Source of the DNA: Patiria miniata | Lineage: Eukaryota > Echinodermata > Asteroidea > Valvatida > Asterinidae | Length of the DNA: 64,000 bases | NCBI RefSeq assembly: GCF_015706575.1 | Contig: NW_024037059.1 | Location: 35,908,129-35,972,128 of the forward strand | Direction: 5' to 3' | Part shown: piece by piece, positions 1 through 13,189 of the stretch | Position numbering within the stretch: position 1 is the stretch's first letter | Layout: every line of letters begins with the position of its first letter | The notes under the pieces: model-generated | Told to the model about the DNA's origin: nothing | What the model saw: the letters and a program-made list of their open reading frames with translations, nothing else | Database searches by the model: none | Program-made: the position numbers and the translations under genes

Positions 1-1540
1 GAGGCAAAGCCGAGGGATCTTTATGTAGTTTGTCAACATCTTATAAAATACCTCAGTCATATAGGCCCTAAATCTCAAAATTTTCGTGGAGTAGCACATC
101 AGTTATCTCAGCAAAACAATGCTGTATGCGTGTCGCCATCTTTTCATGTAGCTAGGCGGTGTTTGTGTGTGCACACTATCCCCGTGCAATAGTTCCACGA
201 AAGTGCATTGCCGCATGGGTTACCTGTGCGATAGTCAACTAGTGCATGCATATTTACCCTGCGCGTGAATCTTTGATGCGCGCTTAGCAAACTTTTTTGT
301 GCTTAGCCTGCGTCAGCCGAGAACCAGTCAAAGAGCTGTATGCATTGAATGGCATTTTGGCTGGTAACCAAGGTCACATAAAGCAGAAAATACTGCTACA
401 GGTTAGCATTTTGCTTGTCCTTAACAGCTCCATGATGTTTGCTAAGGTCAGACAGAACAGGCAAAAAGTTGAAAAAAATCGAGAGAAATGTATGCACATA
501 ACCAAAAAATGATTGAATTAAGTTGTATTTACCTCCGTGAAAGAGTGTGAACCTTTTTTTTTAAACTTCCACAAAAAGAAAAGACATAATAATGAATGGG
601 ATAATTATATAATTCTCCTGAAATTGAAGTTGGAGTCACAAAATAAATTGCAACTGTTTTGTTAAATTACGCCAAATTGAAACTGATTCACCGTAAAAAC
701 AAAGGTTCAGTATGAATCTTTTAAAAAAGGAAAACAAACAGGCTTAAAACTTCCGACCGTAAAAATCATCACAAAAAATTCTCAACGCAACTCAATTAAC
801 CTCAATATTTGGTCCCTGTCATTTTATTTTTCCCCCGACAGTTTCCATCCACTCAAATGTTCAGATTGTTTTTTTTCTCCCAAACTAAGAAACTTGTTAA
901 GAAGGGCTTGCACTCTGCTGTCGCAGCATTTGTAAGTTCCAAGCGCTGAGAATCCTGTTCCAATAACTGGATTATGCACCTCAGACTGCTTTTAACACTT
1001 TGCCTAATCCATTTAGGGTTCCGGGCCGGAGCGACTCTGATTCAATTTTGCCCCCTTGTCAGAAATGATGTGAAGTTGGCACAATAACATGCAGATGCGA
1101 GTCCTGATGTTTCTTGGCCACGCAATTTTTTTTCTTTCTTGAGTCAGTCGGACTTGATCTGGTTTTCAAGCTTGCACGAAGAGCAGTTAAGAAAAAAAAA
1201 AGGAAGAAACACATTTGATAGTTTGAACTGATTAGGTTGACACATATTTGAAATGTCAAAACACACGCGGTAGACAGCACCGAATGTAGAAAACGTCATT
1301 ATTTTGTGAAGGGATATCTTCATGCCAAATACCTGAAATCAGTCTTGCCAAAAAGTTGGATTTGCAGGAAAGGTTGATGACACAGTCTTTTAAAGGGGGC
1401 GTAGGCATGTGAAGTTTGCATTTGGAAAAATTTACAAAAATTTTAAACAAACAGCACACAAAATGTGCAAATTTATTTTTTGTTTAATGGGTAGGCTCCA
1501 AAGGGTGTTCAAATCATAATAAATTTTGATTTTTGAAGAT

Positions 1541-1665
1541 GTCTGCACTAGTATGCAGGAAGTCGTGGGTTCAAGTCCCACCTAAGTACAGTATTTCTCA
1601 CAATCGCTCGGGACAACACTGAGTTTACAGTGTTCACAAAAATATGTTGGTGAAGGGCAAAACCC
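1541..1665 (+). mobile_element. tRNA-derived SINE, partial copy
   Basis: GTCTGCACTAGTA, a tRNA B box (GGGTTCAAGTCCCACC) and a shared body (GGACAACACTGAGT, TACAGTGTTCA, ATATGT-GGTGA-GGGCAAAAC) match the copy at 56785-56939. The A-box part is missing. Confidence 0.75.
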
Positions 1666-3296
1666 AATATTAAATTTACATCATCCGACGCAAATTCCAT
1701 TTTATGAATAATGTATTTTGATGTAGACTTGCTTGAAATGGCTAGTACTAAGTAGGAGCCTAAACAATTTCTTCTTTATGAAGGAATTGAAGAACTTTAA
1801 CCACAAAACTAAAACAAAGACACTAAAAAACATGATTTTATAAGAGCTCTAAGGGTTCCAAAATAATATCCGTTAAAAAAGGGCTATTCTTCTTTAAATC
1901 AATACAAGTTACGTAAGGTGGGTTAAGAACTTCGGGAAATCGGAGTTAAGAAAGACAGACTAAAAATGTGGCACCAAAAGGCCTGCACTAAAAAGTAAAA
2001 ACTAATTTCAGAATTTTACCTAAAGGTTGCAGTTTTGTGTTTCTGGCTTCACACAATTTCTCAGTCCATTCAGGATAATAAGGGGGATCAAAGTAACAAA
2101 GCCCTAACCACATCAACATTTGAGGAATTTAGGGCCCCAGGGCTGGGTGTCAAGTCAGAAAGCTGTCAGAAGCAAAACTGGGAACAGGCCATGTGATTTC
2201 AATTTGGCCCAGCCATGCACACAGCTTGTCTGGGTGACTAGTATAGTTTGATGTTGGTGTTTTGAGATCAGTGAGTGAGATCACTAGTGCAAAGTGCTAC
2301 CCAATCATCCAAAACGAAGGCCACATTTTGCTTGCGGAACATATTGGCTGGATTAGGCAATTTAGGCTTAATTCCTTGCAGGCACTGTTTCTTCTTTTCC
2401 CCCCCACTTATTGACAGTTCTACAATCTAATATCTATCATGAGGACAACTGTTCTGAACTTTTTGCTCTCCCATACACATTTCTATAACTGCAGGCCTTT
2501 TACAAATGAATATCTGAATCTTAAATTGCTTGAAATAGCTTGGTTGTATCAACAATTGCTTGAAAATATTTGTTCACGACGGAAAGTTATGAATATATTA
2601 AAGCGCATATAAAATAAGTCTAGTAGATACTTTTTCCCCCAGCAGAATCCTGAAAACTACAAAAGATATTTACATACATCATTTCCCATAGGCTTTAGGA
2701 AATGAGAATGTGTTAAGGAAATTATGAAGAAAATAGTTTCAACAAATGGAATGATTGTAATTACTGACAAATATTTTCTCAGCTTTGTCAATGATCACAC
2801 TCAAAGATAATAACTGACCAGGGAAAAAATGTGATTGTAATTGGGGTGACTTGGGGCCTCAGATGGGTGTTTTGAGGACCCTGGGGTAACTTCTGGCCCA
2901 GCTAGGTACATGTATGGTTCTTATGGGGATTGCGGTTAGGCCCCATACTGACCTAGGGAGGGCCCCATACTGACCCCTAGCATCTGTCAATCATATTGGA
3001 CCTGTCAAATGGAACCTGGGCTGATATTTTAAAGATACGTTGCACACATTGATTTTCTACATGTAGGCAATTCCAGCATTATGAAAGTAAGTATTATGTC
3101 CGTGACAGAGACAATTAACCATGAACTCTAATGAATGATTCAGAGAAATGATCCAAAACTCCTAGTCTGTAATCTCCTTGGCCATTACCAGATGATGAAT
3201 GTATGAGATTTGAAAAATACATTTTCAGGCTTATTCACAGAGCTTAAAACTCAGTCACAGACATCCACAACACTGCAATTGCCTGTGTATAAATAT

Positions 3297-3490
3297 TAAA
3301 GGCAAAGGATTATTTGCATTTATCCCTAAACAAACGTACCAAATTATTATCAAAAAGCTTACTTGGATTTAGGATACTGGTACAGGTACTAAACACCCTG
3401 TGAAATCATTCCGTCTGGCTTGCAGTCATTTAGAAGAAATCAAGAAATGTAGGTGATTTCCAACGATCAGTCAATTGACCAATTTTTGGA
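3297..3490. repeat. dispersed repeat, copy 1 (other at 18582)
   Basis: About 190 bp, alignable by eye with 18582-18773 in the same orientation. The best block is GAAATCAAGAAATGTAGGTG followed by ATTTCCAACGATCAGTCAATTGA. No coding capacity and no terminal repeats seen. Confidence 0.8.
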
Positions 3491-4561
3491 ATAAAGAATG
3501 ATATTGACAAAATCGTGTTTCCTGATCAAAAGGTTGTGCATGGTTTTAACTGTTTCCTTGGAAAGTGTAATGTTCTGAAACCGGTTAGGTTTTGAACATT
3601 CTTCTTTGGATTTTGAGTGCTGTTATTATTGGAAATGATTAAAATACATGAAACACAAATGATTCTACATGTCTTAGAATGTTCAAACCAATTGAAAATA
3701 CTCTTTACTTTATCAAGATAGTGAGCAGGTAAAACATCGACCCATATTGACCTGAAGTCCCCCAATCCTAAAAAAAAGTCCCCTGAAGATAAAGATTAAT
3801 TGGAAAATATCATCTAGACATTTAAAGACAAATCTGTAAAAAAAAAAGGACATCCTAAATACCACTGTCCCTTTAATAAAAGCGAAATTCACCCACATGA
3901 TCAACCCTTGAAATGGCCTATTAAAATGTGTCACTTGTCAATTTTTTAATAGGTAAATCTATCAAGGTGGATAGTGTGGCCTAATTAAAACATTTATTTT
4001 GGGCCAAAGATAATAATAGTTTTCACACTTCAAACATTTTGACAGCTGCGGGGTGATAGGGAACCGGGAAGGGTTTTGAACTTTTGACTTTCATCAAAAC
4101 GTTGGTTGGCCTAGATCTGCGAAGGAACATATCTAGTTTCTTTTATTCCCCCTTTTTTCTGCTTCTTGTCTTTTTTCCCATCTCAGAAACAGGGATTTAA
4201 AAATCCTGGATAAGGAATTTATGTCAGTGAACACCCTAGTTTATTTTGCAATTTTTTTGTATGAAATAACTTTGGCTACCAAGTGTTTGATTGTGACTGT
4301 GTAAAAGTCAGGATTTTTGTCCATTGATTGGAAAACCAAATTTGACCACTGCCAGCATTAGGCCTATATTTTGATAATTTTTTTCCCAATTGTAAAGAAT
4401 GCAACATAGTGGAATTTGTCTGATATCACAGACAAAGTAATGTTCCGATTGATAAAATATTGTATTCAGAACTAATGAAAAAAATTGATGTTAACATTTC
4501 ATAGTTGAACTTTTCCATTATAATGAATGTAAAATAATTGAATTTTCGTCTGATTTCATAG

Positions 4562-5026
4562 TTCAGCGTCTCCCAAAAAGTTAAGCAAGCAGATATCCTT
4601 TATTACTCAAAAAGTACTTCACATGAGTATTTAATCTTATATACCTAGTGTATAATCAGTGAAAATGTCACGGAAATCCCTTCATGCAAACCAGCTTCTA
4701 ACAGATTGTAAAAGGCTATGGATTTTCCACCCATTCCAATAGGATTTACACAGTGATATCAGTGCATCAGATTGTCATGGGCCTTTTCACTCTGATGTAA
4801 ATTAAGTTAACTATGTAAATCCCATCCCATTGGAATGAGTGAAACCCATAGCCTTTTTTAATCTGTTAGATCTCTGGTTTGCATGAACGGATTTCCATGA
4901 CATTTTTACTGAATATACACAAAAGTATAATTAACATGCTCCATCAAGATGAAATACTCATGTTAAGTAGTTTCTGAGAAATTAAAGGATATCTGCCTGG
5001 CACAACTTTTTTGGGGACACCCTGTA
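4562..5026. mobile_element. foldback MITE ending in ACACCCTGTA
   Basis: Nearly the full length is palindromic: 4565-4760 pairs with 4830-5020 (AGCAGATATCCTTTA against TAAAGGATATCTGCC; GCAAACCAGCTTCTAACAGA against TCTGTTAGATCTCTGGTTTGC). The right terminus ACACCCTGTATA is the inverse of a TACAGGGTGT end, typical of Tc1/mariner-like MITEs. The left terminus is degraded. Confidence 0.75.
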
Positions 5027-5422
5027 TATGTAGTATTACAATCAGAACTAACACAACAAGATCGATGATAACATTTCACCTCTGAGCTTTCTAATTAAAA
5101 TATTGTAATTTCTCATCACCAAACAAGCTGAGGTAAATGCATATGCATCTGGCTTAATTAATCCTAACACAATTTAAGAGTGTAAAATGCCCTTTTGTAT
5201 CAAACAGCCTTTCACTAATGTGCTCTCCTGGACCCAGAAATGCAGCACAATCGCTGCAAATGGCAACTGTCCTGCGACAAATTTGCCTCCTTGCTGGCTC
5301 TAGGTCTCAGAGTAACTCATGCAGAGGCATGAGTTGGCGGTGCGTAGGAATGTTTCAATCAGACAAGCTACGTGCTTGGTCAACCTAATGGCATTCTTGT
5401 AGAACTCCTTGTGATGGAAGAC

Positions 5423-5580
5423 TTAAAGGCACACAGGACCATTTGCTTTTTGTGCTTTTGTTTCGTTTGAAGCAACAACATTTCTTAAAATCTTAAGAAG
5501 GGCCCATAACAACTAACTATATAGTTGAAGTTTCGGCTCAGTTAATACTATACACTTTTGAGAAATCAGAGACAACGTAC
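5423..5580. repeat. TTAA-family fragment, interrupted by a hAT-like insertion
   Basis: It starts TTAAAGGCACACAGGACCATTTGC and shares CGTTTGAAGCAACAA and GTTGAAGTTTCGGCTCAGTTA-like text with 55171-55689 and 34160-34290. It is broken at 5580 by the insertion at 5581. Confidence 0.6.
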
Positions 5581-6032
5581 TAGGGATGTGCATGGGAACC
5601 AGGTACCCGGGTACCTGACCACCTGACCGTTAATGTCAGGAACCAGTTCCTGATTACGAAATCAGGTACCCGTAACCAACTTTGCAAATAACTTAGTAAC
5701 TTCTCAGTCAATGAAAAAGAAATGTTCTGAATGTCAGTGGGAAAATTTCAAAATGATAAACAGGATACATGGAAAACCAAAACCAATGTCACGTTTTATG
5801 ATGCTTGCAAAAGTTGCAGTTTTCACCACATAGCTAAAGAGCTCACTGTATACGCCGTATCTGTATTGCCACACCGATGTGGAAGTATTATCATGTGGAC
5901 CTTTATGAACAAATCTGAACAGTAACTGCTCAGATTTGAATTTTTGGCTTACATGTAGGTTTCTTTAACGGGTACCCGTATTTTTCAATAGGGTACCCGG
6001 TTCCTGTACTACCCGCAAATGTAGGGGTCTTA
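5581..6032. mobile_element. hAT-like MITE rich in GGGTACCCG, 8-bp TSD
   Basis: 452 bp beginning TAGGGATGTGCATGGGAACC, flanked on both sides by CAACGTAC (5573-5580 and 6033-6040). The internal words GGTACCCGGGTACC, GGGTACCCGT and AGGGTACCCGG are palindromic. An 8-bp duplication is the hAT superfamily signature. No transposase is present. Confidence 0.7.
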
Positions 6033-6094
6033 CAACGTACATGTATGCATAATTTCTTGAGGTTTCGTAACTTGATTCCGTTGTTAACACACAT

Positions 6095-6290
6095 AAAAGC
6101 TGTGCGGTGACCGCGAGCACATTTCCTTAAACCACCTTCAATGATTGTTTTTTTCTAAATGATACCATTTCAGGTGGAATAATTTGACAGGGTATTTTGG
6201 TCCTACCTTCACTTTGAGCAAGGATTTCAGTTTCCGGGTAATTGCAAATGTTCCTAAATGTGCCTTTAATGATAGGGGGCCATGCGTGCA
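6095..6290. repeat. dispersed repeat, copy 1 (other at 34345)
   Basis: About 180 bp alignable with 34345-34530: AAACCACCTTCAATG, ATACCATTTCAGG-GG and ATTTTGGT-CC blocks, then AGCAAGGATTT and GGGTAATT-CAAATGTTCC. Confidence 0.75.
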
Positions 6291-7732
6291 AGCCACACTA
6301 AATGTTCCAAACATTTGTGAAGGAATAACATTTGCGAGGGATTTGATTTGTGTCAACTTAAGGAAAAAGGAATGGTGTTCTTTCAATGTAGATAATTCAT
6401 TCAGTCATGTTCATACATGTATATGCTCACACAAACACAGGTATCTTTGAAACAGATACATGCAACCTTTGCCAAACAAAAAGCTTTTCTTTTGAATAGC
6501 AATTAGGTGATTAAGTAATTATTGTGTGTAGCAGCTACTGTTCAACTGCGGCATCGTAAAAATAGAGCTGTTTGAACTTAGAGTTACACAATTGAAAAGT
6601 TTAGTAACAACTGACTGCTTTCGGAATTAAACAAAATTAAATTGTTCAGTGAAATATTTGTTCAGTCCTTGGTTCAGTTTTTAAAAACTATAAAAAACAT
6701 CCAACAATTGAAAAGTTAAGTCATACGAAAAAATATTTCACTCTTTTTTGGGGGGCTGTTCGAACTGTTTCCATGTTAAATTATGACCCCCTTCAAATGC
6801 AGGCAAAGACTGACAATGTTCAAAATGTTCCAAAGATATCAACAACATCGTTAGAGGATATTTAGTTTGGATTCTTTTACTCATTGGGTTTCTAGCCAAA
6901 TTTGTGCCATCCAATGATCAGAATCAGCTGCCATCTACTCATGAATTCACAAATTCCAAAATGACCGATGTAATTTGCCTGTAAATGTCCCAGGGAAACA
7001 GTGGTACAGTAGAGTACTTTTATATTGAGTACATATGTAAGTACTACATTAGTGCACATGTTTATTTGCTTATGTACAGCTGTACTGAGCTAATGCACAT
7101 GTATACACATGTATACATATGTATACAGGTGCGCTTTAAATGCAAATGTGTGAGCCTCCGAAACACCTGCTTCACGGCATCAATCAGAGAACACGGCAAT
7201 ATGAAGGGACAGGGACAAAATGCCGTGATTTATCTGGCCCATAAATGGCCAATATAGGCCACTTGTCTTTCAATTAAGTGTTCTACTTTCTTATTTTTTT
7301 CCCCCCATCACTGGTATTTGGCACAGAATTTTCTACACTTGGCAATCGGTGAACTTTACAAGACTCAAACCATTATGCTTGAACCTTTCCACTTCACTTT
7401 TGACCCGGTTTACGGGAATTCCCTGGAGCTCTGATTGTGCTGTGGTCTTGTGGGGAAAGTCTTTTGGGATTCCCCCATAGTTAATACTACTGGCAAGGTC
7501 GGTCATGAGTGCAAAGGCTTTTTGAAGTAATGGAAAATGATTACTTCCACTTCAATTAGCAATTATGATATGGAATTGGATGGGATGAACCTTGGAATTG
7601 GCTTAACTTTGATGATGCCACTAAAGCAAGTCTTAAAGAAAAACTGAAGTAACTGGGTAGTCTTGGGGGGGGGGGGGACAAATGAAATTCTCAGACACAC
7701 AATGGCACTGGGGGAAAGTCCAGGATCCGGGT

Positions 7733-7795
7733 CTGATACAGAGATTTCATACTAGCATCCAGGTCTGATACAGAGATTTCGTACTAGCAAGAATC
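7733..7795. repeat. tandem duplication of about 32 bp
   Basis: GGTCTGATACAGAGATTTC followed by (A/G)TACTAGCA occurs twice in a row. Confidence 0.8.
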
Positions 7796-8435
7796 CAAGA
7801 TGGCTTCTACATGGGTACGGCACTCTACACGGGTAAAATCCAACGCTGGTCAGGACCAGGGTTGAGAGGCACTACCCGGGTAGAAATACAACATTCTACA
7901 CTCGACCCATGTACACACTGTTGTAAGTGTGAACGGTACGACTTTACCCATGTTCGTTGGGACTCAGTTCCACTCATGGTGAACCTGTGTTGAATTCAAC
8001 ACGGGTAGGCAAGACAATAGTGTGAAAAGGTCTCAAGACTACTGTTCAATCATCAAATTTTATTCTTGCCCCCTACTTCAAAACTATAGGGACTAGGAAA
8101 TTACTGAAATAAAAAAAAAGACAGAAAGATGAACAAAGGGAGAAAACAAAACCATGTACTCAATTTGTCCCCGCAATAAAACTCATAAAGTTTGAGTCAT
8201 GTTATTATTGGGATTCAAATAAGAGAAATTATCAATCTTTGGATTGACGCTGAATAGCACCAGACAGTTGCCGGCACTTCTATGGAACTTTAATGATGGT
8301 CATCGACACCAATAAACCGAATGCAACAAAAATCCACAAACATTTATTCAAGCTCCCCCAAAATGACACCTTTTCTCTATAAAATATAATATAAAAGTAT
8401 ATATACACTCCCTGCCCACACTAGAACTACAATAA

Positions 8436-8600
8436 GGGAATAAATGTGTGCTCCGGAGGTTTTTATCACTCTGTTTAATACCACTTAGAGTCTGGGTGCT
8501 GATAATTACCCGAGCCGGAGGCGAGGGTAAATATCAGCACCCAGACTCTAAGTGGTATTAAACAGAGTGATAAATACCGACGGAGTACATATTTATTCCC
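8436..8600. repeat. long near-perfect hairpin (75-bp arms)
   Basis: Left arm 8436-8510 starts GGGAATAAAT and ends AATTACCC. Right arm 8525-8600 starts GGGTAAATATCAGCACCC and ends TTTATTCCC. The central 40 bp of each arm is perfectly complementary, around a loop of about 14 nt. It is likely a MITE or the terminal part of a foldback element. Confidence 0.85.
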
Positions 8601-9066
8601 ATTCATAAATACCTTTTCGGTAAAAAAAAATCATATAATTCGTTCAAAACATCCCGATTTTGTTCAACAAATTCACTTTATGCTTTTTGAATCATCCCTC
8701 CTGCAAAATAATGGAGTGTTCAGCTGGCGAGTAAGATGAAAACAACCCTTTTATGGAGATTGACGCGCGCGTATCATGTTCTATGCGATGTCGCGCAGAA
8801 CGCACCTGGCGCGTTGCGTTTTGAATTTAGAACTATAAAATTCTAACTCCCTGGTAGTGTTGCGCATGCCTACGTGAGGATTGTGAACGTTCAACCAATG
8901 AAACGATAAGAGGCACTGGATTTTTAGGAGTCCACATTTTATTGTGACACTGGAAAAGTGTTTAAGACCAGCTAGCCATGTCTTTATCATCCGTTTAATA
9001 CCGGCCACGTGACGGGCTCTCGACCAATAGGAATGGCTAAACTGTCTGAGGTATTTATGAATAAAT
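8601..9066. mobile_element. possible foldback element adjoining the hairpin
   Basis: Ends in inverted words: ATTCATAAATACCT at 8601 and AGGTATTTATGAAT at 9049-9062. The GC-richer interior gives a 132-codon minus frame with no homology that I recognise. A related segment (GAGAGCCC..CCTATTGGTC) occurs at 33270-33300. Confidence 0.5.
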
Positions 9067-9790
9067 ATTAAACATATGGTCTGCAGTGCAGTAACCAGAT
9101 GGGGAACGCAACAATAATATAAACACTTTTCCAGACGCCATCTCACACAACTTGATGTGGTCTGGTGTCTGTACTCCATAGCAACTCTTGAGTGAGCATC
9201 ACATACACAATAGTGGTAGCTATGGGAGGGGAGCCATGCTTATTGGTTGGCCATATTTTCCTTTGACGCTTTTCACAGCTGTGCATGTTCATTCAACATT
9301 GTACAATGGCTAAATATCCCCCGGGATGTTGTACAGTCAGTACAGTCCACACCTATTGGTGAAGGGACAAAAAAAAATTCTAATGGGGGCAGTGAAAGAT
9401 TTGCTCTCCCTCTGGACAAACTGGTAAACATGACTTTCATTACAAATGTTTTCAATTATTTGGAAAAATCCATCAAACTAGTTTTTTTTTAACTAAAAGT
9501 AAATTAGTTGAAACCCACACTCAAGATTTCTATAACGTTTCAATGAAGACGTGCAATGCAGTGAACAATTTGTGATTTCTTAATGTTATTAAAAGACTAA
9601 TTTGTTGGTAAAATTCGAAAAGCAGGGGTAAGGGAATTGCAGTCTAAAAGAAAGTCAAAAAGAAAGTTTACCGAAATTGATGATATTTTTATCTTAAAAA
9701 GCAATCAAATTTCAAACACCAATGAAGTATATCTGAAAAGAGCTTCTTCTTCCACTCATCTCCAAAAAAAAAGAAAGAATTACTGGACCT

Positions 9791-10169
9791 CGGGCGATTC
9801 ACAATGCAGTGTGCCACCAAGAGTTTGCCACGGAGAGTTCATTTTTCCCAGTGCATTGTGGGAGATGGTCGACAAATTCGCAGCGCGGGACATTTGAAAT
9901 TGTTCGTTTTTCCGGTCAATTGTTTCGTAAGCGTATGATTTGAGTATCTGTTTACCCCTTTTTTCTTTCTTTTTTATCAATATGGTGTTGTTTGTAAGGC
10001 GACAGAACGCTATGTAAGGTGGCAGAACGCTATGCCCCAAACTATGACAAAGTAGCTCAAGTTGTCTACTGACACTCATTTAAATGGGCCATGTTTTGTT
10101 GACTGTAAACTTAAAAAATTGACTCTCCGTGGCAAACTCTTGGTGGCGCACTGCATTGTGAATCGCCCG
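9791..10169. mobile_element. MITE with 47-bp terminal inverted repeats
   Basis: The termini are CGGGCGATTCACAATGCAGT and its inverse. The TIRs extend about 47 bp (GTGCCACCAAGAGTTTGCCA, CGGAGAG) with one or two mismatches. 379 bp, no ORF, no clear target duplication. Confidence 0.8.
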
Positions 10170-10620
10170 AATTGATCCATGCTATCAGGAGTTATGAATG
10201 TTTTACACAATGAAACAATTTTTATAGCTGTCCATGGAATGCCATTAGAAGCTATTGAGTTGGGTGAGTTTTACAGATTATACGTCCATGTTTCATTGTA
10301 CTCAATAGGCATTCATCGGTTCCTAGAACGGTATATGTGGCGGACAGCCGAGTTTTGTGATCTTTTTATTGAAATAGACATAACTTGGGAATAGAGTATG
10401 CAAATTACGTAAAATGTTCACAGTTAAAAGCAAATAAGATGTTCTTTATCCCTATATTATTTTGTGTGAAATGGAGCAAGCCAAATATTTTAAACATATT
10501 TTTCAAATTGGATAACTTTCTTTTTGACTCACCCTGTACATATACATGCACACTATCAGAAAGTGGTACTGAAAATTATTCAAACCAAGTGCCCACAAAA
10601 TTCTATTCACTGGCAGTCTT

Positions 10621-11138
10621 TTAAAGGGAATATACAACATTTGCTTTTGCTGTAATTTTCAGAAATGGATGGATTTGGGGGTTAGTATTTTATAGCAAAT
10701 ATTGTTCGAACACTGACTTGTTCGAAGTTTTGTGTTTGTAGATGCTGGAAAAACCAAGAAAAACAGTCATGTTCTTGTAGTCTGGTTCCCTGACTTCACT
10801 TAAATTGAAATGGAGCAATTTATAGACGTCAGGAAATTGTAAGGTCAGCTCAGGGAACCATTCTAGAAGGTTTGCTCCCCTTCATAGATGTGTAATCAAT
10901 TGCAAAACAAATTCAAACTAACTAAATATTGTAAATTTGAAAAAAAACCATTTTTTTTTCAACGCTGGTCGGCTGACCAGCGTTGGAAATTGTTACAAAA
11001 ATACCACTTTTCTTGAAAATGTCAGCACACCAGGTGCTATGATTTTACAGGATGCTTTAGACTGTCATTCACTAACAGTCCAGTAAGGTATTTCATATGT
11101 ATTTGGTAGTTTTGTTTTTTGATGTTCGCAAATGTTGG
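10621..11138. mobile_element. TTAA MITE family 1, truncated copy
   Basis: Begins TTAAAGGGAATATACAACAT and aligns in inverse orientation with 61790-62321, including the central palindrome AACGCTGGTCGGCTGACCAG. It stops at GCAAATGTTG, where a CAGT-family repeat (GTCTACACAATGGGCC) takes over. Confidence 0.8.
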
Positions 11139-11330
11139 TCTACACAATGGGCCAGATTCAGCCCATACATTGGCATTACATTACAGGGTAAACCTATATG
11201 ATAGCACTGCCCAACTCACAATCAACAGTCGGGGAGTGAGTCAGTCAGTGAGTCAGTCAGTCAGATAGGTACAGAGAGGACTCTAGGTTGGCCCTCTGGG
11301 ACCAGCAAAAATAATTGCCCGAGGAGTTAA
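11139..11330. repeat. CAGT-family repeat, copy A
   Basis: It contains GTCTACACAATGGGCCAG, GATAGCACTGCCC, a run of CAGT/GAGT units and GGCCCTCTGGGACCAGCAAA, all shared with 55150-55860 and in part with 38530-39005. Confidence 0.75.
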
Positions 11331-11919
11331 GAGTAATAATAAAACGTAGAATTGTAAGTCGTAGCTTCACAAGTACAGCAACTAACACTTTCCCCTGCGA
11401 ATCTCCGCAACTCATAAATATGACAAGACTGCCCGACTGCGCGGTGTAGCCGATGAATAATTGATAAATGCTTCGTCATGGAGACTGGGTCACCTCTGAT
11501 TTGATTTTACAGCCTCGCAAATGATGTATGCATTCCTGAACCTTCTCATTTGTGGTAGGATCTTAAAGGGTTATGTAGAACCGAGATTCGTCTATACACG
11601 TATGTTTCTTTTGACCTTTGTTTACATTTCCATTGTGATTTGCTAATCTGCATGTGACCTTTGCACCTTTGACCTGAAGTTCAATAATTTGCATCTAGGA
11701 AGTCTGCTGGTGGAAGGGATGAGGCACATTTCTTTACCGTGTTTAAGCCTGGACTATGAACCATCTTCCGCCTAATGCTAAAGTTCATCGACATATCTGT
11801 TGTTAAACATTTAAGTAATTTTATGTCTTTATAAAATGTGCACAATAGAAATGAAACAGTAAATAAATGTACTTGTATGTCCAACCACATACAAGTATAT
11901 GAAGTCAAAATGCCGGGGC

Positions 11920-12085
11920 CGTATCATAAGTCTGACACCTCATAGGTCCGACGCCTCATCAGTCCGAAATTTTGGACTTATGAGGTGTCGGACCTATGAG
12001 GCATAAATCCGCCTCATAGGTCCGACGCCTCATGAGTCCGAAATTTCAGACTTATGAGGCATCGGACCTATGAGGTATCGGACAC
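11920..12085. repeat. tandem array of 64-bp palindromes
   Basis: Two palindromic units (11938-12002 and 12012-12075, period about 74 bp) and a partial third. Each reads CCTCATAGGTCCGACGCCTC to a centre of AGTCCGAAATTT and back to GGACCTATGAGG. Each unit can form a cruciform. Confidence 0.85.
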
Positions 12086-13189
12086 CAAAATGCCTAAAAA
12101 TAAATAATTACGGGCAATTCCAATTCTCTACGTATGTCGGACCACCTGATGTACAAGGTCGTTAAGGTGATGGTACCTTAGTTTGGTCTGTAATTGTTTT
12201 CTACTCATTATATGTCACATATTAGAAAAGTGTCACATTCACTTTCCCAACAGCAGCTTGTTAAAGTGTTGGACATTTTTAAAAAATGACACAGTGATGA
12301 TTACAAAATTTCATTCATTTCTTACGATCTATCACGAATACGAGCAAGGCTGGTTCAAGCTTAAAACTTGTCTTGTGGTATGTTGAATACATAAATGTAA
12401 TCCAAGGAGCCAGCAACTTATTAAGTACTGATAATATGAAGTATTGGGGTAGCAAATCATCTTTATCACCCCAACAAATTTCATGATGACACCTTTAATG
12501 TATAACCACTGACGTTACAAGATTCTGACCCTGGAAAATAGAAGTGAAACTATTGAATAATGAAAGTGTAATATTGTCACCATCAGGAGAGTATGTGTCA
12601 CAGTTTTAAATTGTATAAATAGGTCAGGAAAACTACATGTAGGCCCTATACATTTTCTGAGATGTGTGAGGGGGAAATAAAGTTGAATATTTCTTCTATA
12701 CCATTGCTTTCTTGGTGGAAAATTGAATGTTTTAAGACTGTTGACTATCAAGAGATATTAGAATTCGACAAATCATCAGTATGACCAAAAGGCTTATTCT
12801 TTGATTCTATTTGGCAGTGCTGAATTTAGCAACCATTATAACCATTATCATCACTATTTTTGCGTGGTAAAGTATCTCATTCAAAACAAAGCTAAAAATT
12901 GCCTAGCTTGAGAAATTCTGTCAAAATGCATTTGCGTCTCTGCGGACTACACAACAGTTTTCCTTATATGAGAAACTTCCTCTTGTCATCTATAAAACCC
13001 CATGGATACTTCCTCCCCCCCCCCAAAAAAAGGCCACACAAATAGAAAAAATGCTTCATACAAATAGAAAAAAAATTCTTCACCCAAATAAAATTTCTAG
13101 GACAACCCTCCCGCCAAGCTTTCCAAATCATTCAAGTCTCGATCTGACCCAGTTCTGGCTAGGAAACAGACAGTCTTGACTTGAGAGAC

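Noticed and set aside
8781..9179. 132-codon minus-strand ORF
   Set aside because: Lies mainly within a repeat with inverted ends; no recognisable domain or splice context.
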